From Gammaproteobacteria bacterium (lineage in GTDB: Bacteria; Pseudomonadota; Gammaproteobacteria; Pseudomonadales; Pseudohongiellaceae): DNA of 64,000 bases. This document shows positions 53,528-62,465 of the stretch, piece after piece. Within the stretch, counting starts at the first letter, position 1. Every line of letters starts with the position of its first letter. The stretch is taken from positions 3,224,001 to 3,288,000 of the forward strand of contig JAWKZW010000001.1 in assembly GCA_041395725.1 (NCBI GenBank), written 5' to 3'. The notes beneath the pieces are model-generated. The model was given only the letters and a program-made list of their open reading frames with translations. It searched no databases and had not been told where the DNA came from. A program made the translations under genes and the position numbers.

Positions 53528-56134
53528 ATGAGTCTTGAAAAATTTACCAGTAAGTTGCAATCCGCGCTGAGTGATGCCCAATCCCTTGCGCTGGGTAACG
53601 ACAACAACTTTATCGAACCAGTTCACCTGGTCATTGCCTTGCTTGATCAGAAGGGCGGCTCGGTGAAGCCATTACTCTCGCAGACGGGATTCAACGTTGC
53701 AGCGTTGCGCAGCCGGCTGCTGCAGGTACTGGATGACCTGCCGAAAGTGCCGGGTGGCGAGGGAGATATTTCCATTTCCCAGGATCTGGCCCGGTTGCTT
53801 AACCAGGCTGACAAGCTGGCCCAGAAAAAAGGCGACAAGTTCATCTCCAGTGAAACTATTGTACTGGTGTCGATGAGCGATAAGGGTGCCGTTGGCAAAG
53901 TGCTTAATTCATTTGGTGTTTCGGAGCAGGCTCTGGAAACCGCTATAAACAACCTGCGTGGCGGCGATACTGTGAGTGATGCCGGTGCCGAAGACGCCTG
54001 GCAGGCCCTGTCGCGCTATTGTGTGGATCTTACCGAAAAAGCCGAAGCCGGCGAGCTGGATCCTGTCATCGGCCGCGACAGCGAAATCCGCCGCACCATC
54101 CAGGTGCTGCAGCGCCGCACCAAGAACAACCCAGTGCTGATCGGCGAGCCGGGTGTGGGTAAAACCGCAATTGTTGAAGGGCTGGCCCAGCGTATCGTTA
54201 ATGGTGAGGTGCCCGAAGGCCTCAAGGACAAGAAAATCCTGGCGCTGGATATGGGCTCGTTGATTGCCGGAGCCAAGTTTCGTGGTGAGTTTGAAGAGCG
54301 TCTCAAAGCCGTTCTGAATGAACTGTCCAAGCAGGAAGGTTCGGTCATTCTTTTTATTGACGAGCTTCATACCATGGTGGGTGCCGGCAAAGCCGAGGGT
54401 GCCATGGACGCCGGCAACATGCTGAAACCTGCGCTTGCCCGTGGTGAATTGCATTGCGTGGGTGCCACTACGCTGGACGAATACCGACAGTACATTGAAA
54501 AGGATGCCGCACTGGAACGACGTTTCCAGAAAGTGCTGGTCGAAGAGCCGACCGAGGAAGACACTATCGCAATTCTGCGCGGTCTGAAGGAACGCTACGA
54601 AGTCCACCATGGAGTGGATATTTCTGATTCTGCCATCATTGCAGCGGCTAAACTTTCACAGCGCTACATTACTGACCGCCAGCTGCCTGATAAGGCTATC
54701 GATCTGGTGGACGAAGCCGCCAGTCTGATCAGAATGGAAATCGATTCCAAGCCGGAAGAAATGGATCGGCTCGAACGCAGGCTGATTCAGCTTAAAATCG
54801 AGCAGGAAGCTCTCAAGAAGGACGAAGATGAGGCTACGCAGAAGCGTAAGCTAAAGCTGGCTGAAGATATCGCCAGGCTGGAAAAAGAATACTCAGACCT
54901 GGAGGAGATCTGGAAGGCAGAGAAGGCTTCCCTGCAGGGTGCGCAGTCGTTCAAGAGCGGATTGGAAAAAGCCCGCCATGATCTCGAAACGGCGCGTCGG
55001 GCGGGTGACCTAGCACGTATGTCGGAGATCCAGTACGGGGTGATTCCGGATCTGGAGAAAAAACTGGAACAGGCTGCATTAGCCGAAACCCAGGAGAGGC
55101 AACTGTTGCGCAACCGCGTGACCGAGCAGGAAATTGCCGACGTGGTGTCACGTTGGACCGGGATTCCGGTAAGCAAGATGCTGCAGGGGGATAAGGAAAA
55201 ATTGCTGCAGATGGAGCAGGCGTTGCACCGGCGGGTAATCGGCCAGGACGAGGCGGTCAATGCGGTGGCAAACGCGGTACGTCGATCCCGTTCCGGGCTT
55301 TCCGATCCCAATCGACCTAACGGCTCATTCCTGTTTCTTGGGCCTACTGGGGTTGGTAAGACAGAACTGTGCAAGGCATTGGCGGAATTTCTGTTCGATA
55401 CCGAAGATGCCATGGTGCGTATCGATATGTCTGAGTTCATGGAACAGCACTCAGTTGCCAGGCTGATCGGTGCGCCGCCGGGCTATGTGGGGTACGAGGA
55501 GGGTGGCTACCTGACTGAGGCGGTTCGACGGCGGCCCTACTCGGTGCTGCTGCTCGATGAAGTGGAAAAGGCCCATCCAGATGTTTTCAACATCCTGTTG
55601 CAGGTAATGGATGACGGGCGCCTGACGGACGGTCATGGCAGAACGGTGGATTTCCGCAATACTGTGATCGTAATGACATCGAACCTGGGGTCGGATCGAA
55701 TTCAGGAAGCGATGCAGAGTGGAGTGCCGGACGAGCAGACCTACGAGTCGGTCAAGAACACCGTGCTGTCGGTGGTGGTTAAACACTTTTCGCCGGAGTT
55801 TGTGAATCGTATCGACGAGACGGTAGTCTTTCATCCACTCGCAAAAGAGCAGATTCGGGGCATTGCCGATATCCAGATTCAATTGCTCAACAAGCGCCTG
55901 GCCGATAGTGAGCTGAGCCTGGAGGTGTCAGACGCCGTGCTGGACAAGATTGCCGGCCTCGGCTACGACCCGGTCTATGGTGCTCGCCCGCTTAAGCGCG
56001 CGATTCAGAACTGGATCGAGAATCCATTGGCGCAGCAGGTGATCCAGGGGCTGTACGGGCCGGGTGACCGGATTCGCATCGCTGTCGATGCGGATGGCGA
56101 GTTCAGTTTCGAAAAGCTGGCGCCAGCCGGGTAG
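53528..56134 (+). CDS. clpB: Disaggregase chaperone ClpB
   Basis: Hexameric AAA+ chaperone that pulls proteins out of aggregates with DnaK. The 868-residue protein has the ClpN domain, AAA-1 with Walker A GEPGVGKT (K212), the coiled-coil middle domain (about residues 400-530, rich in Glu, Lys and Leu) and AAA-2 with Walker A GPTGVGKT (K611). The two lysines sit at the same numbers as in E. coli. GAGGAAAATCC precedes the ATG. A hairpin repeat begins 47 bases after the stop. Confidence 0.97.
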   Translation: MSLEKFTSKLQSALSDAQSLALGNDNNFIEPVHLVIALLDQKGGSVKPLLSQTGFNVAALRSRLLQVLDDLPKVPGGEGDISISQDLARLLNQADKLAQKKGDKFISSETIVLVSMSDKGAVGKVLNSFGVSEQALETAINNLRGGDTVSDAGAEDAWQALSRYCVDLTEKAEAGELDPVIGRDSEIRRTIQVLQRRTKNNPVLIGEPGVGKTAIVEGLAQRIVNGEVPEGLKDKKILALDMGSLIAGAKFRGEFEERLKAVLNELSKQEGSVILFIDELHTMVGAGKAEGAMDAGNMLKPALARGELHCVGATTLDEYRQYIEKDAALERRFQKVLVEEPTEEDTIAILRGLKERYEVHHGVDISDSAIIAAAKLSQRYITDRQLPDKAIDLVDEAASLIRMEIDSKPEEMDRLERRLIQLKIEQEALKKDEDEATQKRKLKLAEDIARLEKEYSDLEEIWKAEKASLQGAQSFKSGLEKARHDLETARRAGDLARMSEIQYGVIPDLEKKLEQAALAETQERQLLRNRVTEQEIADVVSRWTGIPVSKMLQGDKEKLLQMEQALHRRVIGQDEAVNAVANAVRRSRSGLSDPNRPNGSFLFLGPTGVGKTELCKALAEFLFDTEDAMVRIDMSEFMEQHSVARLIGAPPGYVGYEEGGYLTEAVRRRPYSVLLLDEVEKAHPDVFNILLQVMDDGRLTDGHGRTVDFRNTVIVMTSNLGSDRIQEAMQSGVPDEQTYESVKNTVLSVVVKHFSPEFVNRIDETVVFHPLAKEQIRGIADIQIQLLNKRLADSELSLEVSDAVLDKIAGLGYDPVYGARPLKRAIQNWIENPLAQQVIQGLYGPGDRIRIAVDADGEFSFEKLAPAG

Positions 56135-56180
56135 AGTATCTATTTGAATCTGGTTCTTACTGTGGTTCTTTTTAGAGACC

Positions 56181-56331
56181 GCACCACCCCGGGGGGGGCT
56201 GCCGACAGAGCGACGCACATCCCTCCGGGATTCCCTCCCTCGGTCAAAAGCCCTGAAGGACGGTCTCCTTCGGTCAGTCGGTGCTGCGTTTTGATTGCTC
56301 CGCCGGCAGATCCCCCCCCCCGCCGTGGTGC
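56181..56331 (+). repeat. Hairpin repeat family 1, copy C
   Basis: A 151-base copy downstream of clpB. The interior (CATCCCTCCGGGATTCCC, CGGTCAGTCGGTGCTGCG, TTGATTGCTCCG) is shared with copies A and B. The arms differ: GCACCA with a run of eight G on the left face a run of ten C and TGGTGC on the right, so complementarity is kept by different bases. Confidence 0.82.
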
Positions 56332-56945
56332 TCAGTGCGAGATTCTAACCTTGGTAATTTGATGAAAGGATGCAACAGCTCTTCCGTAAACCTATTTGCT
56401 TGAACAGCTATTTGCAATTACTAAAGTCTTGTTCGAAGTCACTGGATGTCACTGGATAATGAGTGTCACTTAGTGCCAAGGTGCGGTCGGCAGCGGGCCG
56501 GTGGGCTGCAATCAAGGACCAGCACTGGGCGGAGAAAAATGAACGTTTTCCAGGGCATTTTTCAGAGTGAAGGGACCCGGGACGGGCGCGGCCCGAAGCC
56601 CACAGACCCCTCAGCCTGCCGCGCCGCTCGAAGCCCCTCTGGTAACCCCAATCCCACCCCTTGCCAGCACTAAAAGCACCACCAATTAACAATCACCGTT
56701 GGCCATGAACACATCCGACCCCCAAGATGATCAATCAGAGACGCTTCAGCCCGTCACGATTCCTTGACTTTGTCCCATAAGCTGGGAAAATAGCGGGTTG
56801 CTTTTTGGCAGAAAGAGAAGGCAACCCCTCATCCTATCTGCTGTGACTCTGGCACAAGCATTTACTACCCCGGCCAGGGTCGCTGTCTAGGTGTCAGAAA
56901 ACATCCACCTAAGGCTTCTATCACGTTATCACGTAGGTAGCCGAC

Positions 56946-57044
56946 ATGAAGCAGGAAAATCACGAATTCGTGGCAGGTGAGTCTGCGCCGCGGAGTAACC
57001 GAGATTCTGTAGCGGTGATTCGTGCCAACGCTTTATGTAACTGA
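56946..57044 (+). CDS. Possible ilvIH leader peptide
   Basis: A 32-codon frame starting ATG with a weak AGGTAG site upstream. Its last third reads SVAVIRANALCN and so contains two Val, one Ile and one Leu codon close to the stop, the amino acids made by the pathway. It is followed 20 bases later by a possible terminator. This is the layout of an attenuation leader, but the regulatory-codon run is weaker than in ilvB or ilvG leaders. Confidence 0.35.
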   Translation: MKQENHEFVAGESAPRSNRDSVAVIRANALCN

Positions 57045-57063
57045 AAACACTCATTCTGAACGA

Positions 57064-57106
57064 TACCGGTGCGCAGGGCGGTCCGATGCCCGTGGCTGGT
57101 GTTTTT
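57064..57106 (+). terminator. Possible attenuator terminator upstream of ilvI
   Basis: An imperfect stem with GGGC paired to GCCC inside and ACC paired to GGT outside, separated by mismatches, followed by GTTTTTG. It lies between the possible leader peptide and ilvI. Folding is only moderately good. Confidence 0.35.
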
Positions 57107-57165
57107 GAAGTAATCAAATTACGTAGTAGTTAAATTAAGTCATAGCAAGCTAGAGGCGAAAGAAA

Positions 57166-58893
57166 GTGGACTTACTCTCCGGTGGTGAAATGTTGATTCG
57201 TGCCCTGCACGATGAAGGTGTCGAGATAATCTTTGGCTATCCCGGCGGCGCCGTGCTGCACATATACGACGCACTATTCAATCAGGACAAGGTTGAGCAT
57301 ATCCTGGTGCGCCATGAGCAGGCTGCAACACATGCGGCAGATGGTTATGCGCGGGCCACCGGCAAACCGGGCGTGGTGCTGGTCACATCGGGGCCCGGTG
57401 CCACTAACGCGATAACCGGTATTGCCACCGCGTACATGGATTCCATTCCCATGGTAGTCATTTCCGGCCAGGTTGAAAGCAAGCTGATAGGTTCGGACGG
57501 CTTCCAGGAAACCGACATGGTGGGTATATCCCGGCCGATCGTAAAGCACAGCTTTATGGCCCAGAATCCGGCTGAGATTCCAATGCTGGTTAAGAAAGCT
57601 TTCCATATCGCCACCACCGGGCGTCCCGGACCGGTCGTAATCGATATTCCCAAAGACGTCACCGACCCCAAGGTCAAGTTGCCTTACCAATACCCCAGAT
57701 CTATCAAGATGCGCTCCTACTCGGTGCCAGGTAAGGGGCACACCGGTCAGATCAAAAAGGCGATGGAGATTCTGCTTGCCGCCAAGCGGCCGGTCATTTA
57801 CGCCGGTGGCGGCGTGATTCAGGGTGAAGGGTGTGCACTGTTAACGAAACTGACCAAACAACTGGGCTACCCGATTACCAATACCCTGATGGGGCTTGGT
57901 GCGTTTCCGGGCAACCACAAACAGTTCCTCGGTATGCTGGGCATGCATGGAACTTACGAAGCCAATATGTCCATGCACTACGCCGATGTGGTGTTGGGTA
58001 TCGGTGTTCGTTTCGATGATCGGGTCACCAATTCTGATGTCAGCAAATTTTGCCCTGATGCCAAAATTCTGCACATCGATATTGACCCGGCTTCCATCTC
58101 AAAAACGGTCACGGCTGATGTGCCCATCGTCGGCTCCGTGACTGCGGTTTTAAAAGAGATGCTGGAGCTGCTTGAGTCAGCGGAACAGAAAGTGGATAAA
58201 AAATCCCTGGCGGTCTGGTGGAAGCAGATCGAGCAGTGGCGGGAGCGGGACAGCTTAAAGATCCCTGCTTCGGAAGGGGACATCATCAAACCACAAAGTG
58301 TTATCAAGGCGCTGTATGAGGTGACCAAGGGAGACGCCTACATCTCGTCCGATGTAGGCCAGCACCAGATGTTCGCCGCCCAGCATTACCCGTTTGCCAA
58401 GCCACGGCGGTGGATAAATTCGGGCGGGCTGGGGACTATGGGGTTCGGACTGCCTGCGGCTATGGGGGTGCAGTTCGCATTTCCCAAGGCCACTTCGGTC
58501 TGCGTGACCGGGGAGGGCAGTTTTCAAATGAACCTGCAGGAGTACGCGACCTGCATGCAGTACCAGTTACCCATAAAGATTATCTGCCTGAACAATCAGG
58601 CTCTCGGCATGGTGAAGCAATGGCAGGATATGCAGTACGGCGGGCGCTACTCCCACAGTACCTACGCCGAGTCGCTGCCGGACTTTACCAAGCTGGCAGA
58701 AGCCTATGGGCATGTGGGCATTCGTATCGAGAAAATGTCGGAGCTGCATGAAAAGATGGAAGAGGCCTTTGCGCTCAAGGACAAGTTGGTGTTCGTTGAT
58801 GTGCTGGTGGATCCAGAGGAGCATGTGTATCCCATGGCGATCAAGGGTGGCGCAATGAAGGATATGATTTTGAGCAAAACGGAGCGTACATAA
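57166..58893 (+). CDS. ilvI: Acetolactate synthase large subunit IlvI
   Basis: TPP-dependent enzyme for the first shared step of valine, leucine and isoleucine synthesis. The 575-residue protein starts at GTG 57166, giving the family opening MDLLSGGEMLIRALHDEGV. The TPP-activating glutamate is E51 in VRHEQAATHAADGYARA, and the TPP/magnesium motif is GEGSFQMNLQEY...LNNQ. The site GAGG nine bases upstream supports the GTG. It is followed by ilvH in the same transcript. Confidence 0.96.
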   Translation: MDLLSGGEMLIRALHDEGVEIIFGYPGGAVLHIYDALFNQDKVEHILVRHEQAATHAADGYARATGKPGVVLVTSGPGATNAITGIATAYMDSIPMVVISGQVESKLIGSDGFQETDMVGISRPIVKHSFMAQNPAEIPMLVKKAFHIATTGRPGPVVIDIPKDVTDPKVKLPYQYPRSIKMRSYSVPGKGHTGQIKKAMEILLAAKRPVIYAGGGVIQGEGCALLTKLTKQLGYPITNTLMGLGAFPGNHKQFLGMLGMHGTYEANMSMHYADVVLGIGVRFDDRVTNSDVSKFCPDAKILHIDIDPASISKTVTADVPIVGSVTAVLKEMLELLESAEQKVDKKSLAVWWKQIEQWRERDSLKIPASEGDIIKPQSVIKALYEVTKGDAYISSDVGQHQMFAAQHYPFAKPRRWINSGGLGTMGFGLPAAMGVQFAFPKATSVCVTGEGSFQMNLQEYATCMQYQLPIKIICLNNQALGMVKQWQDMQYGGRYSHSTYAESLPDFTKLAEAYGHVGIRIEKMSELHEKMEEAFALKDKLVFVDVLVDPEEHVYPMAIKGGAMKDMILSKTERT

Positions 58894-58894
58894 G

Positions 58895-59386
58895 ATGAGG
58901 CACATTATTTCCGTATTGTTGGAGAACGAGCCCGGCGCCCTGTCGCGCGTGGTAGGGCTGTTTTCTCAGCGCAACTACAACATCGAATCCCTCACTGTTG
59001 CGCCTACCGAGGATCATTCCCTGTCCAGGCTGACACTGACGACTGCGGGTGATGATCGCAAAATCGAGCAGATTACCAAGCACCTTAACAAACTGGTTGA
59101 TGTGGTAAAGCTGGTAGATCTGTCCGAAGGCGCGCACGTGGAGCGTGAGTTGATGCTGATCAAGGTAAAGGCCAGCGGCGTGCAGCGAGCAGAGGTCAAG
59201 CGGACGGCTGACGTCTTTCGTGGCCAGGTAGTGGATATGACTCAGAACACTTTTACAGTCCAGTTGGCAGGCACCAGCGACAAACTGGATGGCTTTATAA
59301 GCGCCATTGGCTCGGCATCAGTGCTTGAGGTAGTTAGAACCGGTGTGTCGGGTATTGCCCGCGGAGAAAAGGTGCTGAGTCTTTAG
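58895..59386 (+). CDS. ilvH: Acetolactate synthase regulatory subunit IlvH
   Basis: A 163-residue ACT-domain subunit that confers valine feedback control on IlvI. The N-terminal ACT domain is ISVLLENEPGALSRVVGLFSQRNYNIESL, with the typical VAPTEDHSLSRLT. It starts one base after the ilvI stop. A bidirectional terminator separates it from convergent ilvC. Confidence 0.97.
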   Translation: MRHIISVLLENEPGALSRVVGLFSQRNYNIESLTVAPTEDHSLSRLTLTTAGDDRKIEQITKHLNKLVDVVKLVDLSEGAHVERELMLIKVKASGVQRAEVKRTADVFRGQVVDMTQNTFTVQLAGTSDKLDGFISAIGSASVLEVVRTGVSGIARGEKVLSL

Positions 59387-59562
59387 GTCAGCAGGGGCTG
59401 GCTGTTTCGTTCAGTCGGTCTGATCCCCGTAGCGAATGAATTTACTGGTAGCCTTGTGCCTGCTGTATTGAGGTATCCAGCCCCTGTGGGGGGCGGGGCA
59501 ACAGGATGGGATTCGTGCGGTAAACGGCCGGACTGACAGGATGTTCAATACAAGCAGAAGAT

Positions 59563-59594
59563 AAAAAATGGGCCTCTATCGAGGCCCATTTTTG
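59563..59594. terminator. Bidirectional intrinsic terminator between ilvH and ilvC
   Basis: TGGGCCTC, loop TATC, GAGGCCCA with an A run before and a T run after. Either strand reads as a strong terminator, which suits the convergent genes ilvH and ilvC. Confidence 0.93.
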
Positions 59595-59652
59595 CTGGGT
59601 GGAATTGGTCGAACCTTTTGTTTGTTGGCCGGACCGAAGTTTGTCTGTCGAC

Positions 59653-61122
59653 CTATACCAGCTTCTTCATGGCGGTCATGTGCGATCGCAATTGCTTACC
59701 GACAGTTTCGATGGGGTGGCTGCGAATCTTGTCGTTCACGGCGATAAGTTCCGCATTATCGACGCCATGATCTGTCAGTTGCAGGCCTTGGCCTATCACA
59801 TCTATGTCGATGTCCCGCATAAAGTCTTCCAGCAGTGGAACGCAGGCGTTGGCAAACAGGTAACAGCCGTATTCAGCGGTGTCAGAAATTACCTTGTTCA
59901 TCTCGTAAAGTTTCTTGCGGCCGATCAGGTTGGCGATCAGCGGTACCTCATGGAGAGATTCGTAATAGGCTGACTCGGCAATGATGCCGCTGGAAGTCAT
60001 GGTTTCGAAGGCAAGCTCCACGCCTGCTTTTACCATTGCCACCATCAGTATGCCGCGGTCATAGTATTCTTGTTCGGAAATTTCCATCTCACCTGCGGCT
60101 GTTTTTTCAAACGGGGTTTCCGCTGTTTCCTCGCGCCAGCCAAGCAGATTCCTGTCGTCGTTTGCCCAGTCTTCCATCATAGTTGAGGAAAACTCACCGG
60201 TGATAATGTCGTCCATATGCTTCTGGAACAGCGGGGCCATGATTTCTTTCAGTTCGTCCGCCACAGAAAAGGCTACAATCTTGGCTGGATTTGACAGCCT
60301 GTCCATCATGTTGGTAATGCCGCCATGCTTGAGGCCTTCGGCGACTGTTTCCCAGCCATGCTGACACAGCTTTGATGCATAAGCCGGGTCCAACCCTTTT
60401 TCTACCATTTTGTTAAAGCACAACAGCGTGCCGGTTTGCAGCATGCCACAGAGAATGGTCTGCTCACCCATAAGGTCTGATTTTACTTCGGCGATGAATG
60501 AAGATTCCAGAACCCCGGCACGATGACCGCCGGTGGCTACAGCGTAGGCCTTGGCAATTTCGAGGCCGTTGCCATTCGGATCGTTCTCTGCATGGACAGC
60601 GATCAGGGTAGGGACGCCAAAGCCACGCTTGTATTCTTCCCGGACTTCTGAGCCAGGGGATTTGGGCGCCACCATGATGACGGTAATGTCGTCACGTATC
60701 TGCATGCCTTCTTCCACGACATTAAAACCGTGCGAATAGGCCAGCGCGGAACCTTGTTTCATCAGCGGCATGATCTGCTCGACCACGGCGCTATGCTGTT
60801 TGTCCGGCGTCAGGTTCAGCACCAGATCGGCAGTGGGAATCAGTTCCTCGTAAGTACCGACTGTAAAGCCGTTTTCAGTGGCGTTCTTCCAGGAGGGGCG
60901 CTGCTCAGAGATCGCGGCGGCGCGCAGTGCATAGGCAATGTCCAGGCCGCTGTCGCGCATGTTGAGGCCCTGATTCAGACCCTGAGCCCCACAGCCTACG
61001 ATGACGATTTTTTTACCTTTCAGCGTGTTAACACCGTCGGTAAACTCCGAGCTGTCCATGAAGCGACATTTGCCCAGCTGTTGCAGCTGCAGGCGCAGGG
61101 GTAGGGTGTTGAAATAATTCAT
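59653..61122 (-). CDS. ilvC: Ketol-acid reductoisomerase, class II (long form)
   Basis: NADPH- and magnesium-dependent isomeroreductase, second step of branched-chain amino acid synthesis. At 489 residues, with the opening NYFNTLPLRLQLQQLGKCRFM and the Rossmann loop VGCGAQGLNQGLNMRDSGLD, this is the class II enzyme known from E. coli and plants, with a duplicated C-terminal domain. Most Pseudomonas relatives carry the 338-residue class I form between ilvH and pssA. Divergent from ilvY, as in E. coli. Confidence 0.96.
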   Translation of the reverse strand: MNYFNTLPLRLQLQQLGKCRFMDSSEFTDGVNTLKGKKIVIVGCGAQGLNQGLNMRDSGLDIAYALRAAAISEQRPSWKNATENGFTVGTYEELIPTADLVLNLTPDKQHSAVVEQIMPLMKQGSALAYSHGFNVVEEGMQIRDDITVIMVAPKSPGSEVREEYKRGFGVPTLIAVHAENDPNGNGLEIAKAYAVATGGHRAGVLESSFIAEVKSDLMGEQTILCGMLQTGTLLCFNKMVEKGLDPAYASKLCQHGWETVAEGLKHGGITNMMDRLSNPAKIVAFSVADELKEIMAPLFQKHMDDIITGEFSSTMMEDWANDDRNLLGWREETAETPFEKTAAGEMEISEQEYYDRGILMVAMVKAGVELAFETMTSSGIIAESAYYESLHEVPLIANLIGRKKLYEMNKVISDTAEYGCYLFANACVPLLEDFMRDIDIDVIGQGLQLTDHGVDNAELIAVNDKIRSHPIETVGKQLRSHMTAMKKLV

Positions 61123-61229
61123 CGCAAATCTCCGTCAGTAGGTTGTGCGGTGGCTGCTGCCACTTTGGATGGGTAAGAGGTTTCTGGGGCGGCATGGTAG
61201 GTGATAATAGTCGTTGCGTAAAATGATAT

Positions 61230-61252
61230 ATTCGCAATATTATATTTCGAAT
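61230..61252. promoter_or_regulatory. Palindromic IlvY operator candidate between ilvC and ilvY
   Basis: A 23-base near-perfect palindrome with arms ATTCG and CGAAT around an AT-rich centre; only one symmetric pair is mismatched. An overlapping inverted repeat, TTGCG to CGCAA (61214-61237), shares part of it. In E. coli, IlvY binds tandem operators in the same divergent region. Function is inferred from place and symmetry. Confidence 0.6.
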
Positions 61253-61294
61253 AATGAAATATTACCGGGCTGGCTGCCCGTCAGGAATGCGCTT

Positions 61295-62212
61295 GTGGAC
61301 ACTCGTGAACTGCAGATATTTAATCACCTGGCCAGGACGCTGCATTTTTCCAGGACCAGTGCGGAGTGTTATATCAGTCCTTCCAGTCTGACTCGACTGA
61401 TACAGCGCCTTGAGGATGAACTTGGCGTGCAACTTTTTGAGCGGGACAATCGCACTGTGCGCCTCACCAAGGCCGGCGAACTGTTTCGTGAATATGCCGA
61501 TGAGTCACTGCAGAGCTGGGAGCTGCTGCGGCGGCGGCTGGTAAGTCAGTCAACCAGTCTGTCCGGCCGTCTCAGCGTATTCTGCTCGGTCACTGCCAGC
61601 TATTCGTTTCTGAAAGTTCTGCTGGATCAGTTTCGGGCCCAGTATCCTGGTGTCGAGATTCAATTGCATACGGGCGACACGGCTCTGACCATTCAGCGAG
61701 TGCTCGAGGAACAGGAAGATATCGGAATCGCTGCCCGGCCGGATCAGTTGCCCGGAAAGCTGCGCTTCAAACCGATCGGGGAATCCCCCTTGGTATTTAT
61801 TGCTCCGTCTGCTGATTGTCCCCTGAAGGAGCGGCTGGAGGCCTACCGGCGAGAGGATCGCTCCATTCCCTGGAATGAAATCCCCATGGTGCTGTCGGAA
61901 ACCGGGCTCGCACGGCAGCGGGTAAACGGCTGGTTCAGGGAGCAGGGAATCAGGCCTTTAGTTTATGCCCAGGTCACGGGCAACGAAGCGATCGTCAGCA
62001 TGGTCAGTCTGGGTTTTGGCGTGGGAGTAGTTCCTGCTCTGGTGGTGGAGAACAGTCCCAAGCAGGCCAAGGTGGAGACGCTTGCCGTGCACCCCGTTCT
62101 TGAGCCATTTACAATCGGGATCTGCAGTCTGCGCAGGAAATTGAGTAATCCGCTGGTTCGCGCCTTCTGGGAACTGGCTGGCAAAACCGACAGTACGCAG
62201 CTGGAAACCTGA
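61295..62212 (+). CDS. ilvY: LysR-type activator IlvY
   Basis: Activates ilvC in response to acetolactate and acetohydroxybutyrate. The 305-residue protein has an N-terminal winged helix (TRELQIFNHLARTLHFSRTSAECYISPSSLTRLIQRLEDELG) and a LysR effector domain; the opening is like E. coli IlvY. GTG 61295 with AGGA upstream is preferred; a longer ATG frame begins inside the operator region. Confidence 0.92.
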   Translation: MDTRELQIFNHLARTLHFSRTSAECYISPSSLTRLIQRLEDELGVQLFERDNRTVRLTKAGELFREYADESLQSWELLRRRLVSQSTSLSGRLSVFCSVTASYSFLKVLLDQFRAQYPGVEIQLHTGDTALTIQRVLEEQEDIGIAARPDQLPGKLRFKPIGESPLVFIAPSADCPLKERLEAYRREDRSIPWNEIPMVLSETGLARQRVNGWFREQGIRPLVYAQVTGNEAIVSMVSLGFGVGVVPALVVENSPKQAKVETLAVHPVLEPFTIGICSLRRKLSNPLVRAFWELAGKTDSTQLET

Positions 62213-62246
62213 GGGCAGGGGCAAACAACAACCAGACGACAAGCAG

Positions 62247-62278
62247 CAAACAAACAAACAAACAAACAAACAAACAAA
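62247..62278. repeat. CAAA tetranucleotide repeat
   Basis: Eight perfect CAAA units followed by a looser CAA/CAAA stretch up to about 62290, between ilvY and pssA. The pssA ATG is about 190 bases further on. No coding frame runs through it in the plus direction. Confidence 0.95.
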
Positions 62279-62465
62279 CAACAAACAATTACCAACTATC
62301 AATCAGCAAACAGAAAGCAACAGCCAGGATAGGGGGGCATAGCCTGGTCGATACCGGCGTGTGAACTTTTCAACGGGTGATAAGAGAAAAACAGTTTCTA
62401 ACCGCCACAGGCGTTATAATACGCGGCCAGCTTAAAATGCAGTCTCAACTCGCAGGCTAAATTTA

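Larger units (their letters stand above)
56332..57165. other. Long upstream region of ilvIH
   Basis: An 834-base stretch. The left 600 bases hold no recognisable gene. The right part contains a possible leader peptide and terminator, given separately. The ilvI promoter should lie left of these; a TTGACT at 56765 is a possible but unproven -35 box. Confidence 0.45.

Noticed and set aside
56144..56362. 72-codon frame after clpB
   Set aside because: Lies on the hairpin repeat and a run of C; not coding.
62247..62290. CAAA tract as a CRISPR-like array
   Set aside because: It is a simple tetranucleotide repeat with no spacers and no cas genes nearby. No CRISPR array was seen in the window.
61958..62302. 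Minus-strand frame encoding repeated FVCL residues
   Set aside because: Translation of the CAAA tract on the opposite strand, overlapping the end of ilvY.
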